Below, piece after piece: positions 1 to 11,900 of a DNA stretch of 64,000 bases (the stretch's first letter is position 1; the number at the start of each line of letters is the position of its first letter). A program made the translations under genes and the position numbers. Source of the DNA: Xestospongia bergquistia. Its lineage: Eukaryota; Porifera; Demospongiae; Haplosclerida; Petrosiidae. The stretch covers positions 2,183,501-2,247,500 of the forward strand of contig OZ014425.1 of the NCBI GenBank assembly GCA_963965975.1. Direction: 5' to 3'. The notes under the pieces are model-generated. The model did no database searches, was not told where the DNA came from, and worked only from the letters and a program-made list of their open reading frames with translations.

Positions 1-3000
1 CATAGGATAAAGAGGAACCCATCCAGGATCAGTACGTGCTGTAACCAATATTTCTCCATTAAGACCCTACAAATATAAATTAATGAAATGATGAAAAGAC
101 ATACTTCAGCCTCCTTAATTGTCTTGACAACTCGTACAACACCATTCACAACTCCTGGACAGCAGGGTGTGCCTTGAAGACTATTGGGATCTGCTGATGC
201 TTGCATCTGATAGAAAGTAATGATTTCTAGTGTTTAAATTCACAATCTTACTTCTAATTCCTTTAATAAGTCCAAATCATCAAGGACTTGAGGGAATAAA
301 AAATGAATTCCACAAGCTCCAGTGGTTATAAATCTCTCAGGGGGTACTAAACCACGCTTATATCCTTCAAACTCCCTCTTTCTCAAATCAACTAACCCAG
401 AAAGGTCATTAGTTACTGTGCGACCTTCAACAAACTGGTGCAATTCATCAATGGTCAAGTAGAAAACATCCTAAAGATAACTATATAAAAACCTGCAATG
501 CATTTATTCTCTCACTTGACTATCTTGTAGTAATCCTAATTTGACAAAATTGGCACCAATAGCTCGAAATAAATTACGGAATACACCAAATAGCTTTGTC
601 CTTGAAAACCTCATGTTTTCTCGGTGTCGTACACCTAATATATAGTATTAATTCATTTTAAACAACAAGCAATGCCAACCTCGTCTAGCATGAAATAGAG
701 CCCAATTAAAAAGTGTTCTCTTTGGCCATGAGAGAGTATTGGCTACAACTTGTTCAGCTTGTTGCTTTATCTCAAGTTCACGAGCCTCCATATCACGTAC
801 ACTGTATGCCTTTGTACGAATATAGCCAGATATAGCATCTAGAACAAAACCTAAAAATACAAAAATGGCAAACATAATGATGATACTAATTACTTCTACC
901 TGGATCATCATGAAGAGTGTATTCCTCCAATTTGAGTTCATTTATACAACGAAAACCATACTTGTTAAGGAACCCTTGTATTGATTGAACCACAGAGATT
1001 TTTTCCTTGAGATAAAAAGAATTGAACAATTATAATTAGTAGTATCATATTCACTTGATGAAGATGATCCATTGGTTGATGACCTTCATCTTTCTTTTCA
1101 ATGGCTTTCTTTCTTTGTCTAAGTCCTTCCGTGGATGGACTAATAGGAATATATCATAAGCATTCTCATAATATTAATACTCACCTCTCCATCACTTTGG
1201 AATCAATATTCTTAAATTGTGAGCTTCTTTCTGCTAACATGTCAAGAATTTCTTCTTTGGAGTTTAGAAACCATTCGCGCAAATCTGAAGAACCTGTATC
1301 AAGATGTTCAGCAATCCTCATTAGCATTTTAGTTGGTTCAGTACTCTCTACATCACCTACACAGACCAATATAACATCTATTATTGATAAACAATATACA
1401 TGTACAAACCCTGTCCACATAACAAGTCATTCTGTAACGACTGTGCCTGTTAGCAACAATAATGAAAGACAGTTAGAAGTCAGTTTAACAACCTTATTAG
1501 CATCATCTGTAAGATACTTAGAGACGAGTTTCTTCAAAATTCCAAAAAAGACCATAACATATGTGTCGTTGTAGATTGGTACAGACCAATGGTCAAGAAC
1601 TTCCTATAAAAACACAATCTATTAATAGTCACATCATGGATTCACTACTTTGTTTAGGTGATTGATATACTGTATTTGTTCCTGCAAAGAGAGACTAGTG
1701 AAATCAGTGTCAATAGCATCTTTGTAATGTTTGTTAAATCTGGTGAAAAATGATTCAACATAGCTGTCAATAAAGTAAACTAAAAGAAAGGATATAAACA
1801 ATGATCTACATATCAACTCATGTCATACCCCTGTTGATTATATTTGCTATTAATTTGATTTTAATCCAAAGAGAATAGCGTGGGGCAGTACTCTGAATCA
1901 TACCTAATTCAGCTTCTAAAACAGGTTCTAGTGATTGTTTTACTCCCATCATTGTCTCCATAAACCTGTCCATGATGTAAAATGTATATTGTCAGTAATG
2001 GTATTGACATTACTTGGATGTGTCACCCAAAGGTATACAACTTAAGCAGCGATACCAGCTCATCAAATTGTAGTATATGTTTCCACGAACCAAACCTAAC
2101 TAGAGTACTCATTTTCTATTAAGTAAAACTACCTTACCCAACATATTCTGAAGATATGGTTTATGGTCCTTAAGTACACTTTCAGGTACTCCAGCTGCTC
2201 TTAAAGTCAACGTGTATACCTTGTTATCAAAAAATAAAAGAATAAAGATAAGATATTTCTAAGACAGAGACGAGTCTATAAAGCTGTTACCTTTTCATAA
2301 GCTTGTGCCGCAAAGGTGAATGTCAGTGGTGAAGTGACTCCACTGTAACTTTCAACAATATTGGAATTATCCCACAGAGTAGCTTTCGTACCTGTAGCAG
2401 AATGGTCAAAGAAGCAAGATGGAGGCAAAGTGACAACTGGTCGTGCTTGAAGGCAATATAATTGACCTGACATGAGAAATGATAGTATCAAATGATAATA
2501 GTAAATTTTCAACATACCTTTCTCTATTGCCCATTCAAAGTCTTGAGGTTTTCCCATCTTATTTTCCAATTGGATCATTAATGCTCCAATCTCTTGAGCT
2601 TCTTTGTCAGTCAATGCCCTCTCCTTCAAAAGACTTTCTTCAACTTTTACTTTAATTACTCCACCATCAGATGCCTGAACAAATTTCTCTTCTTTCTCCA
2701 TAACCTCAACTGTAACTTCTAGGGTTTGACGAGAAACCTTTACATAGCAATGATAATTAACTATAAATAATTTAATTATTATACTTCATATTGATCTGCC
2801 ACTAATTCTCCACTAACAAGACCCTCACCCAAGCCATAGACTGCTTCAATGAACACAGCATTCGATGATAGAGGTTTAAGAGGATGACGAGAGAAAGCAA
2901 CACCACTAGTATCGGAATTAACCATTACCTGCATACAGAATATAATTAATAAATTGTTTTGGTTGGTACCGTAACGTAAGTAATTATTTAAAGCAATAAC

Positions 3001-4468
3001 TATTTGCACTGATACAGTTATTTATCTGTAGTTTTAAAAAGCACATACTTGCACAATGACGGCCATTTTCATTCCAGTAGTGGCCATACCACACTCTAAA
3101 CGATGAGACATAACACGCTCAGAGAAACATGAACACCAACACTTCTTAATAGCAGTTAAGACTTGGTCCACTCCCCGCTGGAATAAGTAGCTTTCAAATT
3201 GACCTAAAATAAAATCACTAGTATGACTTGAACAAATATGAACTTAACATAATAATAGTAATACAGTATTATAATTTACTTAATCCACGTGTTACAATTC
3301 AGTTACTAAGTATATACCATGGTTAGTGTTGCACTGATATAGGATTTTACTGATATTTCGATAACTGATATTAAAGTGCCAATAAAAGCCAATACCGATA
3401 GCCAATCCGATATAATTAGTTTTAATTTTATAACTATAGATTGGTTATAATAAATATTAACAACGTGAATAAATGTTATAATATAGCTATGTTTTGCCCT
3501 CAGGTGGTAAACGAGGTTAGTTGTATTGAATGCCTTGATAGTTTTGCTTCCTCTTGATACTGACATGTTTTACATACAGCTACCTTTGTGTCTTCTCCAA
3601 TAGTAAAGTAAATCCAAATAGGTGATTTTTTCTTAGACATTATTCACAATCAATCAATGTTTAACGTGCAACTACATGATGTAGTAAATCTGCATGAACA
3701 GTAACTACATCGGCTGATATCGGCAAAAATCAAACTGATGCAGATATATATAATATTCAGCCAATAAGCCAATATCCGATATGTCAATACATTATTGGTG
3801 CAACATTAACCATAGTATCCTTGTACAAACAAAATAAATTACCAGCAAATGAGTGTGCAGCTGAGTCTTCGTCTGTTCCACTTGAACGGACAGCTAAAAA
3901 ATTCACAGAAAACGGAGAACATGACAGTTTTCGAGTAATGACAGTCTCAAGATCGTTAGGCCATTTTCCATCCATAATATTCTGTTGTATATTGCTGGTA
4001 CTCTCCTTTAATTGATCGGGGTCAATCAACAAATTACGATCAGACAATCCATTTTCCTACAAATATAAATGAGGATATGTCTTAAAATTTAACAGTATTA
4101 CATGTAGCCTTAAATAATATCTTAAATAATAGCTAGATACAGTTGCAATTGACTTTGTGGCCCACAAATGTATCGTAACATAGTCTGATAAGTCTAGCCC
4201 CTTTACAAGTGCAAGTACATGTTTATGAATTGTTACTGGAGATCATCTACTACATTGTACATCTATTTTGAAAATTAAAATCATTAATACTAACCTGTGT
4301 GTAAGCAGTAAATGCTGTAGTTGTTATTGCAAACCATGAAGGTACTGGACAATCGACCTGACGACCTAGTAACCACAGATTTCTAGCTTTACCTCCAACT
4401 AGGAAATGATCACAGGTGTTAGAGGACGGTTCCCTCAAATATAACTCATCGTAATGTTCAGACATCAT
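1..4468 (-). CDS. PEP synthase / rifampicin phosphotransferase-like enzyme, 5' part (C-terminus beyond left edge)
   Basis: Multi-exon gene reading leftwards. The start ATG is at 4466-4468; exon 1 is 4295-4468 and exon 2 is 3843-4056. Exon 1 gives the N-terminal ATP-grasp start of the PPDK/PEP-synthase family (VGGKARNLWLLGRQ, then VPSWFAITT). Exon 2 gives the nucleotide-binding AVRSSGTDEDSAAHSFAG, which continues across the intron into QFESYLFQRGVDQ near 3200. Next come SGVAFSRHPL (about 2890), FEWAIEKG/LYCLQARPVVTLP (about 2430-2550) and WDNSNIVESYSGVTSPLTF (about 2340). The leftmost exons read LQGTPCCPGVVNG (about 110-205) and GEILVTARTDPGWVPLYP (1-66), the start of the swivelling phosphohistidine domain. 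The catalytic His would lie just off the window. The family transfers phosphate from ATP through a phosphohistidine to pyruvate or another acceptor; the substrate here is unknown. It is head-to-head with NRF1. Interior exon borders are approximate. Confidence 0.85.
3324..3808. mobile_element. Non-autonomous hAT-type MITE in an intron of the PEPS-like gene
   Basis: The 11-bp ends tagtgttgcac (3324-3334) and gtgcaacatta (3798-3808) are inverted repeats with one mismatch. They are flanked by 8-bp direct repeats accatggt (3316-3323) and accatagt (3809-3816), also with one mismatch. The interior is rich in gatatcgg-like words in both orientations and has no transposase reading frame. An 8-bp target duplication with tgttgcac ends is typical of hAT elements. 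It makes up most of an intron of about 640 bp and sits about 30 bp from the splice donor of exon 2. Confidence 0.75.
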
Positions 4469-4620
4469 GTGTGAGAGTGCCCTTGTAAATTGAAAGTGCG
4501 TAACGTGTGTCTGTTTTTGTGTGCGGAAGTTATGATGACGTTTTTCATTTAAAATATAACATCGTCATTATTGATTTTCCCTAGCAACAAATTAATTGAC
4601 TGTGGCAACCGTTATTGCAC
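4469..4620. promoter_or_regulatory. Bidirectional promoter between PEPS-like gene and NRF1
   Basis: Only 152 bp separate the two start codons. Visible elements are an ETS-like gcggaagt (4523-4530), a CRE-like half site tgacgt (4536-4541) and ccctagcaac near 4578-4587, which resembles an RFX half-site. Function is inferred from position only. Confidence 0.5.
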
Positions 4621-7600
4621 ATGCTCAGTGAGAAAGACGAAGGGGTTAGTGGAGCTGTTAACTTTTCTACTGCGCACACTCTTACTCACATGGCATCTCA
4701 AGACGGCGGGAATGTAACTAGTTCTTTAGATCTATCCAGACAGTTCACTAGCTCTGGTGTGAGTGTTCCAGTCGAGATCGTCGATGCGAGCGGTCACACT
4801 ACGACTGTTTTAGAAGAGTCAACGACTGAACATTCAGATTTGTCGCAGGATGAACGAATGGAAATTAGTATTGAAGAAATATCACAAAGTGGACAAAGCC
4901 TAGCTGAAACACTCACTGTTGTGGGTCACACAAGAAATGACAAGGTCAAAACTGGGATAGAGGATATTGTTTTATCTGATGTAACTTCTGGCATAGTACC
5001 ATCATCTGTAGACTCGACACAACTTACACCGAGACATATTTCAAACACTACTTTGACATTACCAGGTATTCAAACCAATGCTACACCCCTTTCTACACGT
5101 TCTGTCACCCCTGCCAGCTTAAATCTCCCAACAAGTTTAGGAATCCCGATTGATGGTTCCCTTGATCCACATTTGACAATACAACAAGTCTCTCAATCAG
5201 CTATTCAACACTTTCAAGAAGCTCTTAGAAATGAAGGCATTGAGATATCCCCTGAAACCATTGCCAACCATTTTCCTCATAGCTTAGCAGAGAGCCTGGC
5301 TGCCTCTATTGTCAGCCACTCTTCTCATCCTAGTAATACTACTAGTATCTTAGAGTCTGCTATTAGCCAGTCAGCCCAAAGCCTGTCAATGGACATTAGC
5401 TATGGTGATATTTCTGATGTCAGTCGTGTCATTAATGATCCTAATTTAACTGCCACATCATCTAATGATCAGATGGGACAAAGAAATGAAGAAATAGATA
5501 CAGTCCTGTCTGAACCTCATGTACCTTCTAGTCCTGAGAGTAACTTTGATACAAGTGAATTACTAAACAGCGCACTCACTCAAGATGTAGAATTAACGAC
5601 AAAGTTAGCCAGTGCTGGACCTGTGGGTAAGTTAATTGACTGTAGTGTTAATGCCATACTTTTTCACTATTACAATGACCCAAAGAGATTTGATTTAGGA
5701 AAACTAAATGCCCTGGTCTGTGTGTGTGCCAGGCAGTCCTGTAATGTGTTTTGGCCATGTAGTAATTATTTATCAAATGATCACTTCTATCTGTTGTTGT
5801 ATGTACCTTTTGAAATTGAAAGTGACATAAACTAGTATGCACACTGTGACCAGTGATCTGTCAAGCATATATATGATGATAAACATGACTATTGAAGTTT
5901 CTAAGTAATCATTTTTGATTTAGCAAACTCCTGTTAGTTGATTATAAACAAAGAATGATTAATAATTTTTTTTGTAAAACTACACTTCTAAACTTGGAAG
6001 AACAATGTGTAATAACTTTCTTTTTTTAGGTGTAGCTGCTGCAGCAGCGATTATGAGTGGACGGAAGAGGAGAAAGCATGTGTTTGAGTCTAACCCTGCA
6101 TTAAGGAAGAGACACTGCTCAAAGCTATTGAGGAGGCTGAGGGAGACACTTGATGAACTCTCTACTAGAGTGGGGTTACAAGTATGTGACTCTAACATCC
6201 TGTTACACATGCTAAATAAGTCCCTTTGGGATTTTTCCACAAGTTTGTGGAAAAATTGATTTAATTATGTGATGTAGTAAAACTAATCTATTTAGGAGAT
6301 GTTGTCAAGCTTTTAGCCACAAACAAAATGTTTTAATATGTAATTTTATCAGTATCACATTACTCTCTTAATCTTTACTAGGCATGTGTTGTCACGTATA
6401 GACCTTCTTCTAAGCAAGAGAAACCAGAGCCTGCATTTAAAGTATTTGGCACTTCACCTCTCAATACAGCAATTGAGGAACAGAAATATCGAATATTAAA
6501 TATAATGGATGAACAACTTAAGAAACAAATGCCACAAACCAGTTCACCTCAACTGTCAGTAAAACAAGCTTCTTTTGATCTACCTCCTTTAGTGTTTGAA
6601 GGTATTCCCACTCCAGTTCATGAAATGACACAAGCTCAACTTAGAGGGTTTATTCCTCATATGTTAAAATATGCTACCGGTCGTGGCAAACCTGGATGGG
6701 GTAAGGATGACATGAGACCACCTTGGTGGCCAGTAGAGATACCTTGGCAGAATGTACGTAGTGATGTTCGTGACAACGTACAGAAGAAAGCAGTATCTTG
6801 GACAGAATGTTTACGCAAAATTATCACAGCTTGTTATACTTATCATGGTCGTGTTGATCTTTTGCAAGCATTTAGTCATAAGCCACAAGAAGATGATATG
6901 GTGCAGGGAGATGAGTCAGGTCATCATTTACAACTTCACTTGCACGATCAACATGGCATAGATTTAGCTGCACTGCAAGAAAATGTTTCTGGTCAAGTAG
7001 GTGGAGGTGGGGATGTGTCAACACTGCCTGAAGTAACTACTACTCAAGTAAGACCTATTTTATTTGTTTATTGAAATTACTGTTAATTAGGACCAAAGCC
7101 TAATGCCTGACCAACAGCAAGTATTCACCATAGACACTGGAATGGGTGGCTGTGATACTTCTGGTATGCCAACACTGGCTGATGCCTCACTGGCTGAAAC
7201 TGCTGCTAGGCTTCAACAGGTAATGAAAAAGTTAATGTAGTAGTAACAGTGAAAACTTTCAACAGTTATAATGCTGGGAACTGATTATGTGTGTAGTAGT
7301 CATAATGGTACCTTTCATACTTTAGGTAGCTGATGAGACAGGTCAGGTGCAGTATGCCACTCAAACAGTCACAGTCACTGAGGGAGATGCTAAAGCACTT
7401 GGGCAACCTGTTGGTTCAACTACTACTGTGTTACTGACTGCTTATCCTAGTGGACAGACAGTGGGTAAGTTAGAAAGAAAACATTCAATGATTAAAATAA
7501 CATTATATCTACAATTATATAATTATGTATAATTATATTATTCAATAATTGTTTTGTTTGTCTTAAGGTGATTCACAGCAGTATTATCAACCTTCTACTA

Positions 7601-8118
7601 CTAGTGCTAGCGTGACACCATCAAGTGCTACAACAACTCCCAGTGTTCAAGTTGTGTATAGTGCTGCTCATGTTAGTGAATTGCCAGAAGCCATTGTTTC
7701 TAGTATTGCATCATCAGTTCAACAAGAACTTTATGGTCAGAATCGTGTCACTTCATCTGAGACAGAAAGTGATACCAATAATCATTTGTCTATTGGACAA
7801 ACAATGCCAGATTCATCAGAATATTTTGTGACACCAAGTCGTGCTACTGGTGATGATGATATTATGGTGACTGCTGGCAATGATGCTATTAATTCAGGTC
7901 CAGTTAGCCTTGATTTGGCTTCACAGTATATTAGTAACTATCCTAGTAGACAAGATAGTGGCATATTGATAAGTGCAAGTGAACAAGATGCAACAGAAAA
8001 GCTTGCAAACACTTCTAGTTCTATGGTTAGTAGTGAACGAAACATTGATCAGGGGATATGTCTAGAAACAAGAAAGAATATCTCAAAGGATTTATCTGCT
8101 AATTCTACCTCACTATAA
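4621..8118 (+). CDS. NRF1: Nuclear respiratory factor 1 (NRF1/ewg family transcription factor)
   Basis: Six coding exons: 4621-5626, 6030-6181, 6382-7047, 7091-7219, 7326-7464, 7568-8118 (880 residues; phases agree). Exon 2 carries the basic SGRKRRKHVFESNPALRKRH nuclear-localisation and dimerisation start. Exon 3 carries FKVFGTSPL, the family hallmark MTQAQLRGFIPHMLKY, then STGRGKPGWGK-like (here ATGRGKPGWGK) and PPWWPVEIPWQNVRSDVR, the DNA-binding core that reads GCGCATGCGC-type sites. Later exons are the Ser/Thr/Gln-rich activation region. Human NRF1 is about 500 residues. Here an extra stretch of roughly 330 Ser/Thr-rich residues precedes the conserved core, all within exon 1. The first in-frame ATG is 4621; a second at 4690 (MASQDGG) is possible. 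NRF1 activates nuclear genes for mitochondria and, in flies, muscle and neural genes. Confidence 0.93.
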
Positions 8119-8200
8119 GTTTTTTGTATTTGGACTTTTTTATTTTCAATAACAACATAATTTTAAATCCTGCTCCGCCTTCGTTCGTGGGTGTGGTCAT

Positions 8201-8214
8201 ATTGCTAGGGCAAC
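8201..8214 (+). promoter_or_regulatory. Candidate RFX X-box upstream of SMKR1
   Basis: The 14-mer attgctagggcaac matches the palindromic X-box GTTGCCATGGCAAC at 11 of 14 positions, with both half-sites recognisable (RTTGCY and GGCAAC). It lies about 140 bp before the SMKR1 start codon and just after the NRF1 stop. RFX factors drive ciliary genes in animals; occupancy here is inference. Confidence 0.5.
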
Positions 8215-8352
8215 TGGTGTTAGAAATGCTTTGCTGAATCAATGATATCGTGTTACTCCTCAAAAGTCATAAGACGTTGAGAGTAACAGGGCCTTTAGTG
8301 AATGTCTGGAAGAAGGTCATGAATCAGCAACCTCATAGTAATTCCATTACTT

Positions 8353-8710
8353 ATGGTAAGTCAGTTTCTGGAAATTATGTCTACTTTTCACTAAAACGTT
8401 ACTAATCCTTTAATAGCCTGGGAAAAAGAACGGTAAATCCAAAGCAGGAGGAAGTAGCAAATCAAAAAGCAAGAAAAAAGCTACTGGAAAAAAGAAAGGC
8501 TCTAGTGGAAAGAAAGGGAAGAAAGGAAAAGGAAAGCTAGCCGCTCCAGAAAAGAAAGTCCCTCCAACACCAGATCCTTTTAGCATGGCTGCAATGTTGA
8601 ATGCTTACTACATTGCTCATGGACCAGTAGAATTTTTAGCATTTCGAGGTTATAATTGGAGTGGAACTTCCACTAAAAAAAAGAAAGGGAAAGGGAAGAA
8701 AAAGAAGTAA
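8353..8710 (+). CDS. SMKR1: Small lysine-rich protein 1 homologue
   Basis: Two coding exons. The ATG (8353-8355) is the last codon of exon 1, followed by a 61-bp intron (8356-8416), and exon 2 is 8417-8710. The 98-residue protein begins MPGKKNGKSK and is Lys/Gly/Ser-rich. It then has the conserved block FSMAAMLNAYYIAHGPVEFL and FRGYNWSG, and ends in a Lys-rich tail. Vertebrate SMKR1 has the same plan: a Lys-rich start, an AAMLNLYYIAH-type core, an RGFHWPG-type motif and a basic tail. The earlier ATG at 8319 does not stay in frame with exon 2 (it meets TAA after the splice), which supports the start chosen. Molecular function is not established; my recollection is that the vertebrate gene is expressed in ciliated cells and testis. 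Confidence 0.8.
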
Positions 8711-8914
8711 TTTACTTATTCAATTCTCTTTTGTTACACATTACTTTCAGTTTGTTTATAATTGTAATATTTATTCTAAATGAATTTTTGTTTTTAAATT
8801 GTATTATACAACACACACAGAGTTTACATTTTTCAGTAATAAATTACCTATATTCTAGCTATAATGAAGTACAGCAAATGTTAAATAAACCAATTTATAA
8901 ACAAACTATAAACA

Positions 8915-11900
8915 TTATGTTCCAAACGTTGTCTTCAGACAAGACTGTAGATCTTCAGGTAACTTGTTTATAACACCATGAATAAGTCGTTGTAATATCT
9001 GTAGAGTCTGTGTAGAAACAGGAGGATGATGTTTGATGGCTGTACTCTGTGGAATAAAGACCACTAGTAATGCAAAAAGATTAGCTAAATACAAATACAT
9101 ATATGTGTTTGTGTGAGTCTACCCAACCACTAAAGACATGTTTTATACACAAATAAATCATACAAGTATTTTTCTGGTCACCTCTTTGCTATGATATATG
9201 ATACATGTTATTAACAATGAGATCTCTGCTAATGTGTGAAAAACTTACAATACACTGCTTAACTTGCAATAGAAAGTCAACAATTTCTATTTCCTGTTTG
9301 TCTTTCATCCAAAATAAAACATCCTTGAATGATAAGAGGTAAACAACACAAATTCTTTATCATAGAACTTACAGCTTTACACAACATGTCTAAATGAATG
9401 AGTCTCAACTTTTGATTAGCTTCTTCTCTTCTCACTGTATACCAACCAACAAAATTAGGAGAACGAAGAAATTGTCTGAAACATGATAAAACAGTTGATG
9501 ACACAGAGTAGAGAGCTTACTTGTACAGTGGTATCCAATTCCCTTTAACACCTGCCATCATATGAGGTCCAGCACCTTCTACCATTTTCAAAAAATTTTC
9601 CTCATTAAATTCTTTGAGTGTTGGTGGAGGCTAAAGAGTTAAAGATATAACTGACCAGTTGACACAACAACAAACCTTCCATGGAGATACAGCTCGTTTC
9701 AATGGCATTAAACCAGCTAGATAGCGCTCCTAGTTAACAAATAGTAACATATATTGAAAAGATAAAAAATACCAATGGTATAATAAAATTGGTTGTCAAC
9801 TCTAAAGCATGTTTTCTTATAAGAGCATTCTAAGGAAGATTATAATATTATCAACACAAGTATAGCTAAGTACCTGTACTTCCAGTGGTCGCTTTCCAAC
9901 TGCAGTTTGCTAGAGTATAATGTTAAAGACAACTAGAAAATACTTGTCCCTACCTTTGTATGTAATAGTTTAGCAAATAATTTGTCCTTGCTAACATGAG
10001 GTTTGTATCGGGTATATATACCTATGTGGAATGATGTACTGATAGTTACCCTTCATTTGATTACCTGGTCTTGAGTCTCCACTCATATCAGAAATAGTTT
10101 TCCTTCTTGCTCCTGCTCCTGTGTGCCGGATCTCATCTGTGTATAGATGATAATACATTTATTACAGAAAAAGGAATAACCTTGAGTTTGGTCAGTTATT
10201 CTGATAATATGTGGCCAATGTTCCAGTGTCTTGGTAAAGAATGGGTTTGTAACTCCCAAAATGACCTGGGGCCTAGGAAAACAGTACATGTATTTACTGT
10301 ATTTGTTTTCACTTACGGAGCTTGTGTCTTTGTAGTGTAATGCTTAAATTCTGTATCATGAATGGTAAAAAAAGGTCTGTAGTCGGCACAATAGCGCAAG
10401 GGATGGATCAAGCTATAGAGACAAACAATTATGGCTATAAGTATACAATTAATAATATACCTCACTAATGCTTGAACAGCATTTGCACACAATGTAGGAG
10501 AAGATGCCATTACAGCTATTGGCTATGAAAAAGTAACCGATATTTGGGATAGTATGCTACTGACCTCATTAGTTAAGATTAACTCCCAAACAGTTTCAAA
10601 GTTAGATAAGACAGGATAAAGTGATCTACAGATAACGTAATATATGACAACAACATAAGTTGAGGCAACATACTGAAACAAATTGAGCTCGTGAACTGCT
10701 GGAATAACAGCCATTGCTGGCTATAGAAAAGAGGATGAAAAAGAATACAAAAAGAGAATGCATGCATTTTTACTGATTTTCCAAGAGTATCTGGCATCAT
10801 TGTATTTGCTGTCTCTGGTTTATCTGTCTTCAGAGGTATTCTTATCTGTATTAAAGAAATGATTAACTAATATTGCTTTTGTTATTTGAGAGCTTACATA
10901 GATTAGTTGTCCTAAGAAAGGTAATTGTAACATTTGTCCTGGTCGTGGAGCAGGCCATTTATTAATATTATGACATGCTAGAAGATGTATAATGATCATG
11001 AACAGGACACCACAATAACATACCAGCTTCTAATGAAGGTAGGCCATTTTTAAAAAAATCTGGAGCCAGTTTTTCAATCTTAGTGTAAAGAGGAGACAAT
11101 TGAAGCATTTTTAAAGTCAACTCTCACCAGGTATGTGAAAAAAGTTATATATGGCAGACGTGTTAAAATAATCAATGATTTTTGAAAATACCCTCTCTTA
11201 ATATCTGAATCTTTTACTTGTCTAAAGTAGACAAAGCCATAGTAATGGCTATCATCAGGCTATAATAATGAAAGAGAATAATTTAATAACTATAGTACTT
11301 ATAACGTAGTGAATGGGCATATCAAAGTCACCCAACAGTCACCCCACACAAGCACAACTGCACTGTACAGCACTGTAGGTGTGGTCATTTATATGACTGC
11401 ATTCCAGCAGTTACATTAAAACAACTTTTAAATTTCTCTGTAGCTTTGTCAAGTGCCTTTAATCAGTCCAAGCACTCTATAAATATTTAAAGCACCATCT
11501 CCTTCTCATGCTATAAGGAATATATTGCACAATGGGTGTGGTCTCAATGCTCATACAGTACTTACTTGTGGTATAGTGTCTTGACCACACCCTTCGAGCA
11601 ATATTACTCAGAATGGTGCTTTAACTAATACATATATCATTCATCTTACCATTAAAACTAGTGGTGCTCCAATGTGATCTCGGGCATGCTGTAATCCAGT
11701 ACCACCAGCTCCAGGTCCAGAAGACCGGATACGAAAATGATACTGTGTATCGCCCATACATCCTGTAAATTATTTATCATTTTATAGACACCAATGCAGC
11801 AGAACTTACCAGAATTTGAGTCAGGAAATGCTAAATAACAAATATTAGTTTTCTGGAAAATACAGAAATATTAACTGTGTAACATTAATACCAGAGCAGT

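Noticed and set aside
3809..3842. Idea that the hAT MITE landed exactly on a splice donor (TSD containing the GT) of the PEPS-like gene.
   Set aside because: The family motif SFAG-QFESYLF shows the exon ends at 3843 with donor gtaatt; the bases up to the MITE are intron.
4615..4620. TTG at 4615 as NRF1 start.
   Set aside because: Animal genes start at ATG; the first in-frame ATG is 4621.
8319..8355. ATG at 8319 as SMKR1 start (MNQQPHSNS...).
   Set aside because: After the splice this frame hits TAA within a few codons; only the ATG at 8353 leads into the Lys-rich frame.
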